Assembly: GCA_015056255.1 (NCBI GenBank)
Contig: SVGP01000012.1
Span: forward strand, 21,059-85,058
DNA length: 64,000 nt
Reading direction: 5' to 3'
Origin: Clostridiales bacterium
Lineage (GTDB): Bacteria; Bacillota; Clostridia; Christensenellales; Aristaeellaceae
A program made the position numbers and the translations under genes. Of the stretch, positions 46,986-55,264 are shown in pieces. Positions within the stretch are counted from its first letter, which is position 1, and each line of letters begins with the position of its first letter. The notes beneath the pieces are model-generated. The model worked only from the letters and a program-made list of their open reading frames with translations. It did no database searches and had not been told where the DNA came from.

Positions 46986-47741
46986 TTATTCGTCCTCATC
47001 GTTCTCGGCAATTTCGAGATAGCGGTTGAACACCTTTTCAAGCTCGTCGTCGTCTTCGATGGAAGCGTATACATCGTTGCCCTCGGCGTCCTGTTCGATG
47101 GAAAGAACGATGGCCTCGTCCTCGCCGAACTCCTCTGAGGGCTCTACGGCGGCCAGAACCACATAGGTCTTGCCGTCGAGCTCAAGGGTCATCAGATGCT
47201 GAAAATCAACCTCGTTTCCGTCTTCGTCGACGAGCTGAACGATGTTGTCCTGTTCCATGTTGTAGCCTTCCATAAGTCTGAATACCTCTCTTTCGCCGAA
47301 GTTCTCGGCGTTTTGTTCTTTTCTATCCCAGCCGCCCGCGTCCATGAAGGACTGCAGAATGTAGGTCGCGGCAAGTTTATCGATGACTTTTTTCCGATCC
47401 TCGCGCCGGATGCCCGCGCCGATTAAAACGCGCTCTGCGCTTACGGAAGTGAGACGCTCGTCCTGAAAGCGGATTTGATAGCCCATTTGCGTTAGTCTTT
47501 CGGCAAACGCCCTGGACTTTTGCGCCTGCGCGCCCTCTTCCCCGCTTAATCGCTTTGGGTCTCCGATCAGGATTCTGTCGGTTTCATAGTATGCGCACAA
47601 TTCCTTCACGCGCTCTATGTCGCGCTCCATGCCCTTTGTGAAAATGGTTTCCACGCCCTGAGCGGTAATGCCTAATAAATCGCTGACCGCCACGCCGATG
47701 CGCTTATCGCCCACATCCAGCGCCAACACACGCTTTACCAC
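46986..47741 (-). CDS. ruvX: RuvX (YqgF) fused in frame to a UPF0473 (DUF1292) domain
   Basis: A single 251-residue frame. Residues 1 to about 140 are RuvX/YqgF, the RNase H-fold nuclease linked to Holliday junctions and pre-16S rRNA maturation: LALDVGDKRIGVAVSD, RILIGDPKRLSGEEG, FQDERLTS and the late DKLAATYILQSF. Residues 162-251 are a complete UPF0473/YrzB protein (MEQDNIVQLVDEDGNEV..., acidic). GTG 47741 behind GGAGG is the start; an upstream ATG lies in the terminator hairpin. GGAAGG stands seven bases before the internal ATG (47258), so UPF0473 may also be made alone. In B. subtilis these are separate adjacent genes. Confidence 0.92.
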   Translation of the reverse strand: MVKRVLALDVGDKRIGVAVSDLLGITAQGVETIFTKGMERDIERVKELCAYYETDRILIGDPKRLSGEEGAQAQKSRAFAERLTQMGYQIRFQDERLTSVSAERVLIGAGIRREDRKKVIDKLAATYILQSFMDAGGWDRKEQNAENFGEREVFRLMEGYNMEQDNIVQLVDEDGNEVDFQHLMTLELDGKTYVVLAAVEPSEEFGEDEAIVLSIEQDAEGNDVYASIEDDDELEKVFNRYLEIAENDEDE

Positions 47742-47754
47742 ATTTTCCTCCGTT

Positions 47755-47780
47755 AAAAAACCCGGCATAACCATGCCGGG
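47755..47780 (-). terminator. Terminator between ireB and ruvX
   Basis: CCCGGCAT/ATGCCGGG with a GGTT loop and six T on the minus strand, ending only 14 bases before the ruvX start. It would reduce ruvX transcription from the ireB promoter. Confidence 0.9.
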
Positions 47781-47806
47781 TGATCTTCCGCATGAAACGC
47801 CTTCTT

Positions 47807-48073
47807 TTAGCCCTTTTCGTGCTCTTCCACGTAAAAGCGCACAAACTCCTCTAAAATCTCATCACGCTCGACGCGCTTGATCAGGGAGCGGGCGTTATTG
47901 TGACTTGTAATGTAAGTGGGATCGCCGGAGATGATGTACCCGACCAACTGCATAATGGGATCATGTCCCTTTGCTTTGAGCGCCTGATAGACATACTGAA
48001 TAATCTCCTCAGCGGACTCAGGAGCCTGCCCCTGCACAGGAAACAGCTTGGTTGCGCTAATCTTTTCGTTCAT
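47807..48073 (-). CDS. ireB: IreB family regulatory protein (UPF0297)
   Basis: An 88-residue IreB/YrzL protein. In enterococci IreB is phosphorylated by the PASTA kinase IreK and affects cephalosporin tolerance; the matching kinase here is PrkC at 27107-28921. The family stretch QYVYQALKAKGHDPIMQLVGYIISGDPTYITSHN is complete. It lies upstream of ruvX as in most Bacillota. Confidence 0.95.
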   Translation of the reverse strand: MNEKISATKLFPVQGQAPESAEEIIQYVYQALKAKGHDPIMQLVGYIISGDPTYITSHNNARSLIKRVERDEILEEFVRFYVEEHEKG

Positions 48074-48109
48074 GGTACACCGCCTTCCCGGACAATATTA
48101 CACATTTCT

Positions 48110-48128
48110 ATTATAGCACATAATGTGC
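48110..48128 (-). promoter_or_regulatory. -10 of ireB with an adjoining palindrome
   Basis: TATAAT on the minus strand (48115-48110) directly follows GCACATTATGTGC (48128-48116), a 13-bp palindrome lying in the spacer. The -35 is weak, so an activator or repressor at the palindrome is possible. Confidence 0.5.
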
Positions 48129-48232
48129 GATAAGTCCATACAAATTTGAAACTTTTATACCTTCGTGCAATTTTATTCATGTTTTTATGCACATTACATG
48201 AGTATGCAGGACAGTTTCGTCCCCTCGAATCT

Positions 48233-48279
48233 AACAAAATCAGGCAGCGCGGACGATTGATCATCGAACGCGCTGCCTG
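48233..48279 (-). terminator. Terminator downstream of the 48423-48842 gene
   Basis: An 11-base perfect stem (CAGGCAGCGCG / CGCGCTGCCTG) followed on the minus strand by ATTTTGTT. Confidence 0.75.
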
Positions 48280-48400
48280 AAAGTCTCTTCGGCTATCCTT
48301 ATGAAAAAGCCGATGAATTTCAGATTGAAATTATCCTTTGCGTTCCATATAATGTATCTGCAGTCCTGACATCAATTCAGCAGATACCTTCGTGGAAAAC
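48280..48400 (-). other. Gene-free stretch with three further inverted repeats
   Basis: Between the small membrane gene and its terminator, the minus strand has GTATCTGC...GCAGATAC, AATTTCA-ATC-TGAAATT and TCGGCT...AGCCGA, each a perfect hairpin. It could be a structured 3' tail or a small RNA. No coding frame with a ribosome site is seen on either strand. No known RNA family is recognised. Confidence 0.35.
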
Positions 48401-48422
48401 AACGGGAATTACTTTTGGCATC

Positions 48423-48842
48423 TTATGCATTATAAAACGCCTTGTACCAAATAACGGTGAAAACGATTCCAATGGAAAGGAAAACAAGCCCGGTCAGAAG
48501 AGGATAGCGAATGCCGCTTTTTTGAGCGTTTTTCAGCTTGCGCGCACGGTAATCGGCATATACCTCGTGTCTTGCTCTGCCCATGGGCACAAAGGCGAGC
48601 ACCACATTTCTGAGAACAAATCCGACTCCGATAAATGCGCCTTCCCCGCTTACAAACATAAGCCCCGCAAACAGCGTCATCAGGATCCCCGATACAAAGA
48701 ATGCGTCGGACAGGATCTGAATGTTTACCGCTAGGCTATGCGCGAAAAATCCCTTTGACCAAATCACGAAAAAGGCGATCAGCGCCTCGATGAAGGCGCA
48801 AATGCCATAGTTTTTAAGTGCAACTTTCGTTTTCTCTTTCAC
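48423..48842 (-). CDS. Small membrane protein, DUF3899-like
   Basis: A 139-residue protein with four hydrophobic segments (about 12-30, 43-63, 68-88 and 113-134). A cytoplasmic stretch rich in Arg/Lys (RARHEVYADYRARKLKNAQKSG) separates the last two. The FFVSGILMTLFAGLMFVSGEGAF core resembles DUF3899 proteins, which are uncharacterised. It lies 16 bases after the oppF stop and may be the last gene of the Opp operon. Confidence 0.65.
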   Translation of the reverse strand: MKEKTKVALKNYGICAFIEALIAFFVIWSKGFFAHSLAVNIQILSDAFFVSGILMTLFAGLMFVSGEGAFIGVGFVLRNVVLAFVPMGRARHEVYADYRARKLKNAQKSGIRYPLLTGLVFLSIGIVFTVIWYKAFYNA

Positions 48843-48858
48843 TTTCTAAACCGTCCTG

Positions 48859-50115
48859 TTACTTGAGCTGCTGCTTATACTTTTTCTCTTCAGCGTCATT
48901 GCAGTGTACGAAATGACCCGGCGCAATCTCGCGGAACGAAGGCTGGTCGACGGAATAATCGTGCTCCACAATGGGATTGTAAATAATTCTCGTGCGCTGC
49001 TTCTCATACACGGGATCGGGCAGCGGAATCGCGGAGAGAAGGGACTTCGTATAAGGATGCAGGGGATTTTTGAAAAGCTCGTCTGAATCCGCCAATTCAA
49101 CCATCTTGCCAAAGTACATAACGCCGATGCGGTCGGAGAAATACTTTACAACCGACAGGTCGTGGGCAATGAAGAGAATGGTGAGTCCAAGCCGCTGACG
49201 AAGATCATTTAAGAGGTTAATGACCTGCGCCTGAATGGAAACGTCTAAAGCGGAAACAGGCTCGTCAGCAATGATCATTTCGGGCTCCATGATAACCGCT
49301 CGGGCGATGCCGATACGCTGACGCTGACCGCCGGAGAACTCATGGGGATAGCGATCCGCATGCTCACGCACAAGGCCGACCATCTCTAAAATATCGTAGA
49401 CCTTTTGGTTGATATAGTTTTTATCGGTAAAGCCCTTGATGACAAGGCCTTCGGCGATAATATCGCGAACGGTCATACGAGGGTCAAGAGACGCAATGGG
49501 ATCCTGGAAGATCATCTGGATCTGAGTGATGAGCTTGCTCTTTTTAGCCACGTGGCAGCGGCTCTTATATTCCTTTTTAAGGGATGCAAGCATTGCGCTG
49601 TTGCCTGCGGCAGATGCAAACTTCTGGTCATACTCCGCCTTCAGCGCCTTCAGAAGGGATTCGACATACCGTTTGTCAACATCCTTACTGCTGGACTTCG
49701 CGCCTCTGATCAGCGCGCGGTTTTTGTCAACGACTTCGCCGAGCTCTTTATTGATCTTTTTAATCTCTTCCTGAATCTGGGCCTTTCTTACGCTGCTTGC
49801 ATCTGTTTCAGCTCTTAAGGCCTTGATCTTTTTGGAAGCTTCCGCGCGGGCTTTCGAGATGGCGTCCTGATAGGAGCGGATACCTGCGCCGATTCTCTCG
49901 CCTTTGAAGTAAACATTTCCGGAGGTAATGTTATACAGCTTGATGATCGAACGGCCGGTCGTAGTCTTTCCGCAGCCGGATTCGCCGACCAGACCGAAGG
50001 ACTCGCCCTTTTTGATCTCAAAGTTTACATCGTCTACAGCCTTAAGATCCTTGCGTCCCAAACGAAAATACTGACAAAGGTGCTCCACTTTCAATAATAC
50101 TTCATTATTCTGCAT
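48859..50115 (-). CDS. oppF: Opp-type ABC transporter ATPase (OppF) with insertion
   Basis: A 418-residue ATPase of the peptide/nickel (Opp/Dpp) class; normal OppF has about 310-330. Walker A GESGCGKT (44-51), Q-loop FQDP (203-206), signature SGGQRQR (261-267), Walker B MIIADEPVSALD and the C-terminal HPYTKSLLSAIP OppF motif are all intact. About 100 extra residues lie between Walker A and the Q-loop (about 85-195): a charged, coiled-coil-like segment with ISKARAEASKKIKALRAE and IQEEIKKINKELGEV. Its start overlaps the oppD end by 11 bases. Confidence 0.93.
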   Translation of the reverse strand: MQNNEVLLKVEHLCQYFRLGRKDLKAVDDVNFEIKKGESFGLVGESGCGKTTTGRSIIKLYNITSGNVYFKGERIGAGIRSYQDAISKARAEASKKIKALRAETDASSVRKAQIQEEIKKINKELGEVVDKNRALIRGAKSSSKDVDKRYVESLLKALKAEYDQKFASAAGNSAMLASLKKEYKSRCHVAKKSKLITQIQMIFQDPIASLDPRMTVRDIIAEGLVIKGFTDKNYINQKVYDILEMVGLVREHADRYPHEFSGGQRQRIGIARAVIMEPEMIIADEPVSALDVSIQAQVINLLNDLRQRLGLTILFIAHDLSVVKYFSDRIGVMYFGKMVELADSDELFKNPLHPYTKSLLSAIPLPDPVYEKQRTRIIYNPIVEHDYSVDQPSFREIAPGHFVHCNDAEEKKYKQQLK

Positions 50116-52336
50116 GGTTGCCGCCCCTTTCTTTCATTCGCCGGATGCGCTCGGTAATGATCTTGGGCATTTCTACCTTGGGCGCGTTGGGATGGAGAAG
50201 CCATGTAGCAGCATAGTGCGTAGGAGAAACCTCATACATCGGCGGCTGCATCTCAAAGTCGATCTCCATTGCGTACTTGTTTCTTTCAGCAAACGCATCG
50301 CCAACGGGCGGATAAATCATGTTGGGCGGCGTGCCGGGGATCGCGTCCAGCTTCTCGTTGGTATCAAGGTCTGGCATAGAGGACAGAAGCGCCCAGGTGT
50401 AGGGATGCTGAGGATTATAGAATACCTCTTCAGCGGTTCCGTACTCTACGATCTTGCCTGCATACATAACGGCAATTCGATCCGCCATGTTGGCAACGAC
50501 GCCCAGATCGTGGGTAATAAAGATGATGGAAAGATTTCTTTCCTTCTTGAGCCTGTTGATAAGTTCCAGAATCTGCGCCTGAATGGTTACGTCAAGAGCC
50601 GTGGTGGGCTCGTCGCAGATCAGAATATCGGGGTTGGCGGAAAGAGCGATGGCAATAACGATGCGCTGGCGCATACCGCCGGAGAACTCGAAGGGGTACT
50701 GTCTGTAGCGGATTCTCGCCTCGGGAATACCGACCTCTTCCATGAGCTTGATGGCCTTTTTCTTGGCAATCCGCTTGGTCAGGGTATAAACAACCTGAGA
50801 CGCCTTGCTCTTGAGGAAATCGATGATCTCAAGGCACTGCTTGTCAGCGTCAAAGCTGCCAGCCGCGGCAATGTCCGCCTTGAACTTGTCCATCACGCGC
50901 ATAAGGACGGTAACGATGTTGCCGATCTGAACCTCAGGCTCGATCACGGACTTGGGAACGACCTTCCATTCCACGTTCTTGCCCTTGGCCAGAAGTGCTT
51001 CCCGCTTGGCCGTCTGACGGGCAAAGCGCGCTTCTTCCTTGGGATTGTTTTTCAGGTAGAAGAAGTACTTATCCAGTTCTCTTTCAAGAGAGCTTCCGAA
51101 GGTGTAGGCGACGTTATCCTTGACAATGGCCAGCGGGTCAATGGCGGCGGTAACTGTGCCGTTTACATTCTTAAAGACTTTGTCGGCTTTCTGCTGCGTA
51201 AAGTTGCCGGCCTTGAAGAAAGCAATGGCATCCTCGATGGCCTTGACAGCGTCTTTCTTGTTTGAGATCGTCTTTTCAAAGGAATACTGAACAGCCTGCT
51301 TGACAAGCACCATGAAGGAGTCCATATAGTCATTGTTCAGGAACTTCATGGCCATTTCATTGGCTTCATCCGCAGGCATCTGGCTCAGATCCTCATTGGG
51401 ATGCTTGTAGATATAGTAGCCGATCCTGAAGAAGTTGTACTGGGGACGATCCAGCATCTCCTGCGCGGTTTCTTTAAGCGCCTTGACGACTTCAACCGTT
51501 TCAGGCGACGCTTCGTTCTTGGCGGAAGAGTTGTTCCAAAGCTTTATGGCGATATCGACAATGGATACCTTGGCTTTCTCCGTCTTGGTAACGCCGTCAA
51601 CTTTCGCCGCGTGGGCTTTGAGCTTGTCAAAATAACCGGAAGCAAAGTACTTGTCATCCATTTCCTTGAGTCTGCTCTTGATGTCGCCAAGAGAGGCAAC
51701 CACGTCAACCTTCTGCTTGTTCTCGGTCATGAAAAGCAGATCCTCGATCATGGCGATCATTTCTTCCGCTGCGGTACGGGCAGAGTTGAAGCTGTTTTCG
51801 AGCTTCATGGCCTGAATGTTGAAATCATTGAAGATCTTAATGTAGCGGTCAACATCGGATGCAGAAACGCCAGCTTTGGGATTTTCATTAAGCGCCTTTT
51901 TAATGGTCTCTCCCAGGACTGCCAAGGTTTTATTAAAGGTAACGCGGCCTTCCTTGCGGTTTGCCTTGTTCTTTAAAAGCATTGCCTCGGTAATCTGTTT
52001 GCCGATACGCATGATGGGATTCAGCGAGGACAGAGGATCCTGGAAGATCATGGCAATCTTGTCGCCTCTGAGCTTATGCATCTCTTCCTCGGGGATGCGG
52101 GTCAGATCTCTTCCGTCATAGAGGATCTCGCCGCCCTCATAGATGGAGTTTCCGGCGGAGATGCCCATGATGGCCTTGGAGGTAACGGACTTACCGGAAC
52201 CGGACTCGCCAACGATGGCCAGGGTTTCACCCTTGTAAAGATCGAAGGAGATGTTTCGTACAGCCTGAACCTTGCCGGCGTCTGTACGGAAGGAGATTCT
52301 CAGATCATTTACGGATAATTTAACTTCTCTATTCAT
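50105..52336 (-). CDS. oppD: Opp-type ABC transporter ATPase (OppD) with a ~395-residue insertion
   Basis: A 743-residue ATPase, about twice the usual 330. Walker A GESGSGKS (43-50), Q-loop [10 protein letters not shown] (98-107), signature SGGMRQR (552-558), Walker [15 protein letters not shown]-loop FITHD and the C-terminal [15 protein letters not shown] with IPGTPPNM are intact, so it should be active. Between the Q-loop and the signature about 395 extra residues (roughly 118-510) are inserted into the helical subdomain. They are mainly helical and charged, with no motif I recognise. The frame is open with normal codon use, so this is not an assembly join. GGAGG precedes the start. Confidence 0.93.
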   Translation of the reverse strand: MNREVKLSVNDLRISFRTDAGKVQAVRNISFDLYKGETLAIVGESGSGKSVTSKAIMGISAGNSIYEGGEILYDGRDLTRIPEEEMHKLRGDKIAMIFQDPLSSLNPIMRIGKQITEAMLLKNKANRKEGRVTFNKTLAVLGETIKKALNENPKAGVSASDVDRYIKIFNDFNIQAMKLENSFNSARTAAEEMIAMIEDLLFMTENKQKVDVVASLGDIKSRLKEMDDKYFASGYFDKLKAHAAKVDGVTKTEKAKVSIVDIAIKLWNNSSAKNEASPETVEVVKALKETAQEMLDRPQYNFFRIGYYIYKHPNEDLSQMPADEANEMAMKFLNNDYMDSFMVLVKQAVQYSFEKTISNKKDAVKAIEDAIAFFKAGNFTQQKADKVFKNVNGTVTAAIDPLAIVKDNVAYTFGSSLERELDKYFFYLKNNPKEEARFARQTAKREALLAKGKNVEWKVVPKSVIEPEVQIGNIVTVLMRVMDKFKADIAAAGSFDADKQCLEIIDFLKSKASQVVYTLTKRIAKKKAIKLMEEVGIPEARIRYRQYPFEFSGGMRQRIVIAIALSANPDILICDEPTTALDVTIQAQILELINRLKKERNLSIIFITHDLGVVANMADRIAVMYAGKIVEYGTAEEVFYNPQHPYTWALLSSMPDLDTNEKLDAIPGTPPNMIYPPVGDAFAERNKYAMEIDFEMQPPMYEVSPTHYAATWLLHPNAPKVEMPKIITERIRRMKERGGNHAE

Positions 52337-52338
52337 GC

Positions 52339-53919
52339 TTAATCCTCCGTTCCTCTCAGGGAAGGATTCAACGCGTCGCGCAATCCGTTGCCGAACAGGT
52401 TAAAGCTAAGCATCAAAAGAATCAGGAACATGCACGGGAACAGGGCTACATAGCCTGCATTGGCCATGATGGACTGCTGTCCTGCTGCAATCAAAGTACC
52501 GACAGAGGTGGTATTGCCTGCTTCCAAATTGATGATACCCAGATAGGTAAAGCTGGTTTCCGAGTAGATCATCGCGGGAATGACCAGCGCGACGCTGGTA
52601 ACGATGGTGCCCAAGCCGTTGGGGAAAATATGCTTGAACATAATTCTCGCATCCCGTGCGCCCAAAGTTCTTGCCGCCAGAACATATTCCTGATTCTTAA
52701 AGCGGTAGAACTGCATACGGGTTCTTCCCGCCATGCCAATCCACCCTGTAGCGAAGAACGCCAGGAACAGAACCAGCGCCTGACTGGTAGCGCCCATGTG
52801 GTACTTTAAAAGCGTAATAACAATGATCGTGGGCACGGAACCCAGAATTTCACTGAATCGCTCCATGGTAAGGTCGATCTTACCGCCGGAATAACCGGAG
52901 ATAGAACCCCAGATAACGCCGACGATAAAGTTGACGGCGGCTACAGTTGTCGCGAACAGGAAGGAGAAACGAGCGCCGTAGGCCAGGCAGGCGAAGATGT
53001 CCTTACCGGTCTGAGTGGTTCCGAAGATGAAGGAAGGCTCGGTAATGCCGTCTTTCAAAACTTCGTTGTGCTGGAAGATATAGTATTCGTAGTATTCGGC
53101 CCTGACTTCAATACCGCCGTCGACCTTTCGGCCATATGCGTAATGATACTGCTTGCCGTTTTCCTCGAATCCCTCTTCGCCTTCAATTCGGAGGGAATTG
53201 TACTCGGCAATCAGCGAGCTTCCCTTGCCGACTTCGTGCTTCCAGTAGTTGGGGATGATGTTGCCCTCTTTGTCGAGCTTCGGGCGGAGCGTAGAAGCCT
53301 TGGGGTTTTCAACCTTATAGTAGACGTTGGCGTCATACTTGTTCTTTTCAAGGGTAGGTCTGTCAGAAGACTTGACGACAGGATACAAAACCTGTCTTCC
53401 GGTTCTGTTCTGATATTCCTGAATGGCCTTGAACTCTTCAGCGGAGATCGTCTTATACTTACCAAAGCCTACGCCATAGCAGGTGTCGTAGCGGTAAGTG
53501 TAGACGGAACCGTCTTCACTGACTTCGTATTCGCCGTTTTTAATAATTTCTCTTCCGGTTTCAGCAGCCAAAGCCACGTCCTTTAAGTATCCGACATAGC
53601 TTGTGCTCTTCTCTCGGCAGCCGTCCCAGAAATTGATTCCGTTTTCTGCGAACAGGTCAAGCTTCGGCGATACGTAAGCGTAGACCATATCGTAATACGC
53701 AGGTCTGAAGGGGGTGAAGAAGGGAGCGATGATTGCGAAAATCACCAATATGGCAATGACGATGCCGCCGACAACAGCGCCCTTGTTCTTACTGAAGCGC
53801 TTGAATGCTCCCTGAAAATAGCTTACGGGTTTGGTTTCAAATTTGCTGTCATGGAAAAGATCATTTCTGGTAGCAAATTTGAATTTTTCAATGGGAATGT
53901 AATTTGTATTCTTATCCAT
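52339..53919 (-). CDS. oppC: Opp-type ABC transporter permease (OppC) with large extracellular insert
   Basis: A 526-residue permease; usual OppC has about 300. The first membrane helix is near 47-68. The normal permease core resumes at FGTTQTGKDIFACLAYGARFSF (299-320) and continues with five further helices and the EAA-type loop (RTLGARDARIMFKHIFPNGLGTI). The roughly 200 residues between (about 85-290) are polar, rich in Tyr/Glu/Lys and should lie outside the membrane, next to where the binding protein docks. It starts two bases after oppB. Confidence 0.93.
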   Translation of the reverse strand: MDKNTNYIPIEKFKFATRNDLFHDSKFETKPVSYFQGAFKRFSKNKGAVVGGIVIAILVIFAIIAPFFTPFRPAYYDMVYAYVSPKLDLFAENGINFWDGCREKSTSYVGYLKDVALAAETGREIIKNGEYEVSEDGSVYTYRYDTCYGVGFGKYKTISAEEFKAIQEYQNRTGRQVLYPVVKSSDRPTLEKNKYDANVYYKVENPKASTLRPKLDKEGNIIPNYWKHEVGKGSSLIAEYNSLRIEGEEGFEENGKQYHYAYGRKVDGGIEVRAEYYEYYIFQHNEVLKDGITEPSFIFGTTQTGKDIFACLAYGARFSFLFATTVAAVNFIVGVIWGSISGYSGGKIDLTMERFSEILGSVPTIIVITLLKYHMGATSQALVLFLAFFATGWIGMAGRTRMQFYRFKNQEYVLAARTLGARDARIMFKHIFPNGLGTIVTSVALVIPAMIYSETSFTYLGIINLEAGNTTSVGTLIAAGQQSIMANAGYVALFPCMFLILLMLSFNLFGNGLRDALNPSLRGTED

Positions 53920-53921
53920 GA

Positions 53922-54929
53922 TTACTTCGCTCCCATTCTGATTCTCGGATCGATGAAACCGTAGCTGATATCAATAACAATACCTGCAGTCAGGCTGACC
54001 AGGGTGTAGAAGCCGGACAGCAGCATGAAAAAGTCATAGTCCTGGAAGGTAATGGAATTCAAATACAGACCGCCTACGCCGTTGATGCCGAACATCTTTT
54101 CAATAATCAGCGAACCGGACAGAACTGAGACGAATTCGCTCAGAATAGACGGGAAAATAACAACCATGGAGTTGCGCATTGCATGGCGGTAGATGGCCTG
54201 CTTTTTGGTAAGACCCTTGGTTCTTGCAAGGAGCATGAATTCGCCGGTCAGAACCTCGGAAAGCTCCGCACGGGTATAACGGGCATAACCTGCAATGGAG
54301 CCTAAGCACAGCGCAAATACTGCAGGCAGCATGGAACGGAAAACCGGCCATGTGAAGTACTCATTGCTGACGGACATGGTTAGCGGGAACCAACCCAATT
54401 TAAAGCAGAATACGTACTGAATCATCAGCGCCAGAACAATGGAAGGCACGGAAATCAACAGGATAATTACAATGTTGATCAATTGATCCTGCCACTTGTT
54501 CTTCTTCAACGCGGCGATAATACCCAACGCCAAACCGATGGGAACACCGATCAGTGTGGAGTAAATGTTGATCAGGATCGTGGGGGGCAGATGATTTACA
54601 AATACGTTCCAAAGATCCATGTTGAGGTATTCGCCATAGGTGGTGGCGATACCGAAGTCGCCCTGAGTTACAATTCTTTTGATGTAGTTGCCAAACTGGA
54701 GCATGATGGGTACTCTGTCATAAGTCCAGACACCGTTGGACCCCTCTTTTATGTTGGTGATCCACCCACGACCCTCAAGCGTTTTCATCTTGACCTCTTG
54801 ATCTTGTCCGGGAAGCGCAGTCGTGGGGATGGGCAAGAGCTTGATCAGTACAAAGCACATCGTAAAGATGATACTGAATGTAAGCAGCATCAAACCCAAG
54901 CGCTTCGACACATATTTAAACATATACAT
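53922..54929 (-). CDS. oppB: Opp-type ABC transporter permease (OppB)
   Basis: 335 residues, close to the usual length. N-terminal helix (YVSKRLGLMLLTFSIIF), a short outer loop (GSNGVWTYDRVPIMLQFGNYIKRIV, GDFGIATTY), then the membrane core with the EAA loop ARTKGLTKKQAIYRHAMRNS and GVGGLYLNSI. It is the only component of the system without a large insertion. GGGGAG precedes ATG 54929. Confidence 0.95.
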   Translation of the reverse strand: MYMFKYVSKRLGLMLLTFSIIFTMCFVLIKLLPIPTTALPGQDQEVKMKTLEGRGWITNIKEGSNGVWTYDRVPIMLQFGNYIKRIVTQGDFGIATTYGEYLNMDLWNVFVNHLPPTILINIYSTLIGVPIGLALGIIAALKKNKWQDQLINIVIILLISVPSIVLALMIQYVFCFKLGWFPLTMSVSNEYFTWPVFRSMLPAVFALCLGSIAGYARYTRAELSEVLTGEFMLLARTKGLTKKQAIYRHAMRNSMVVIFPSILSEFVSVLSGSLIIEKMFGINGVGGLYLNSITFQDYDFFMLLSGFYTLVSLTAGIVIDISYGFIDPRIRMGAK

Positions 54930-54978
54930 AGGTTTTTCTCCCCTGTTTTGTTTTATTTCAGTTCACAGTGTCTGAGCT

Positions 54979-55070
54979 AAAAAAGCAGCTGTTTGCAAGT
55001 CTGTGCGTGAAGAATAAATCTGCGCGCCGACATCAACCAGATGCTCAAAAACATCCAAACAGCTGCTTTT
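54979..55070 (-). terminator. Long-range hairpin between oppA and oppB
   Basis: A 14-bp perfect stem (AAAAGCAGCTGTTT with AAACAGCTGCTTTT) encloses a 62-base loop and has a T tail on the minus strand. It lies between oppA and oppBCDF and probably lets the binding protein be made in excess. Confidence 0.7.
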
Positions 55071-55197
55071 GCAGCCATTTTAACCGGTCGCTTGGATTAT
55101 TCATCTTAAGTAACAGTCAAATTTTTACTGCTACAGTTTGGAATTGGGACTTATTCAATAATTATAGCCACATAAGCTACAAATAAACTGCAAACAA

Positions 55198-55221
55198 GCG
55201 GTGAGCGCAGTGGCCCACCGC
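55198..55221 (-). other. Hairpin directly after oppA
   Basis: GCGGTGGGC pairs with GCTCACCGC (one G-T pair, six-base loop). It may protect the 3' end of the oppA message. Apart from this and the 54979-55070 stem, I see nothing in the oppA-oppB gap. Confidence 0.55.
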
Positions 55222-55264
55222 CGTTTTCAATCAATTCGCCTGAGCGATTAAGAATGTCTAAAAA

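Noticed and set aside
47742..47774. ATG start for ruvX upstream of the GTG
   Set aside because: This ATG lies within the terminator hairpin after ireB. GTG 47741 has a proper GGAGG site.
48310..48345. GGAACGCAAAGG on the minus strand as a c-di-GMP riboswitch fragment
   Set aside because: Only a short stretch resembles the GEMM-I core. The flanking stems and the partner GGTAGC-type loop are missing.
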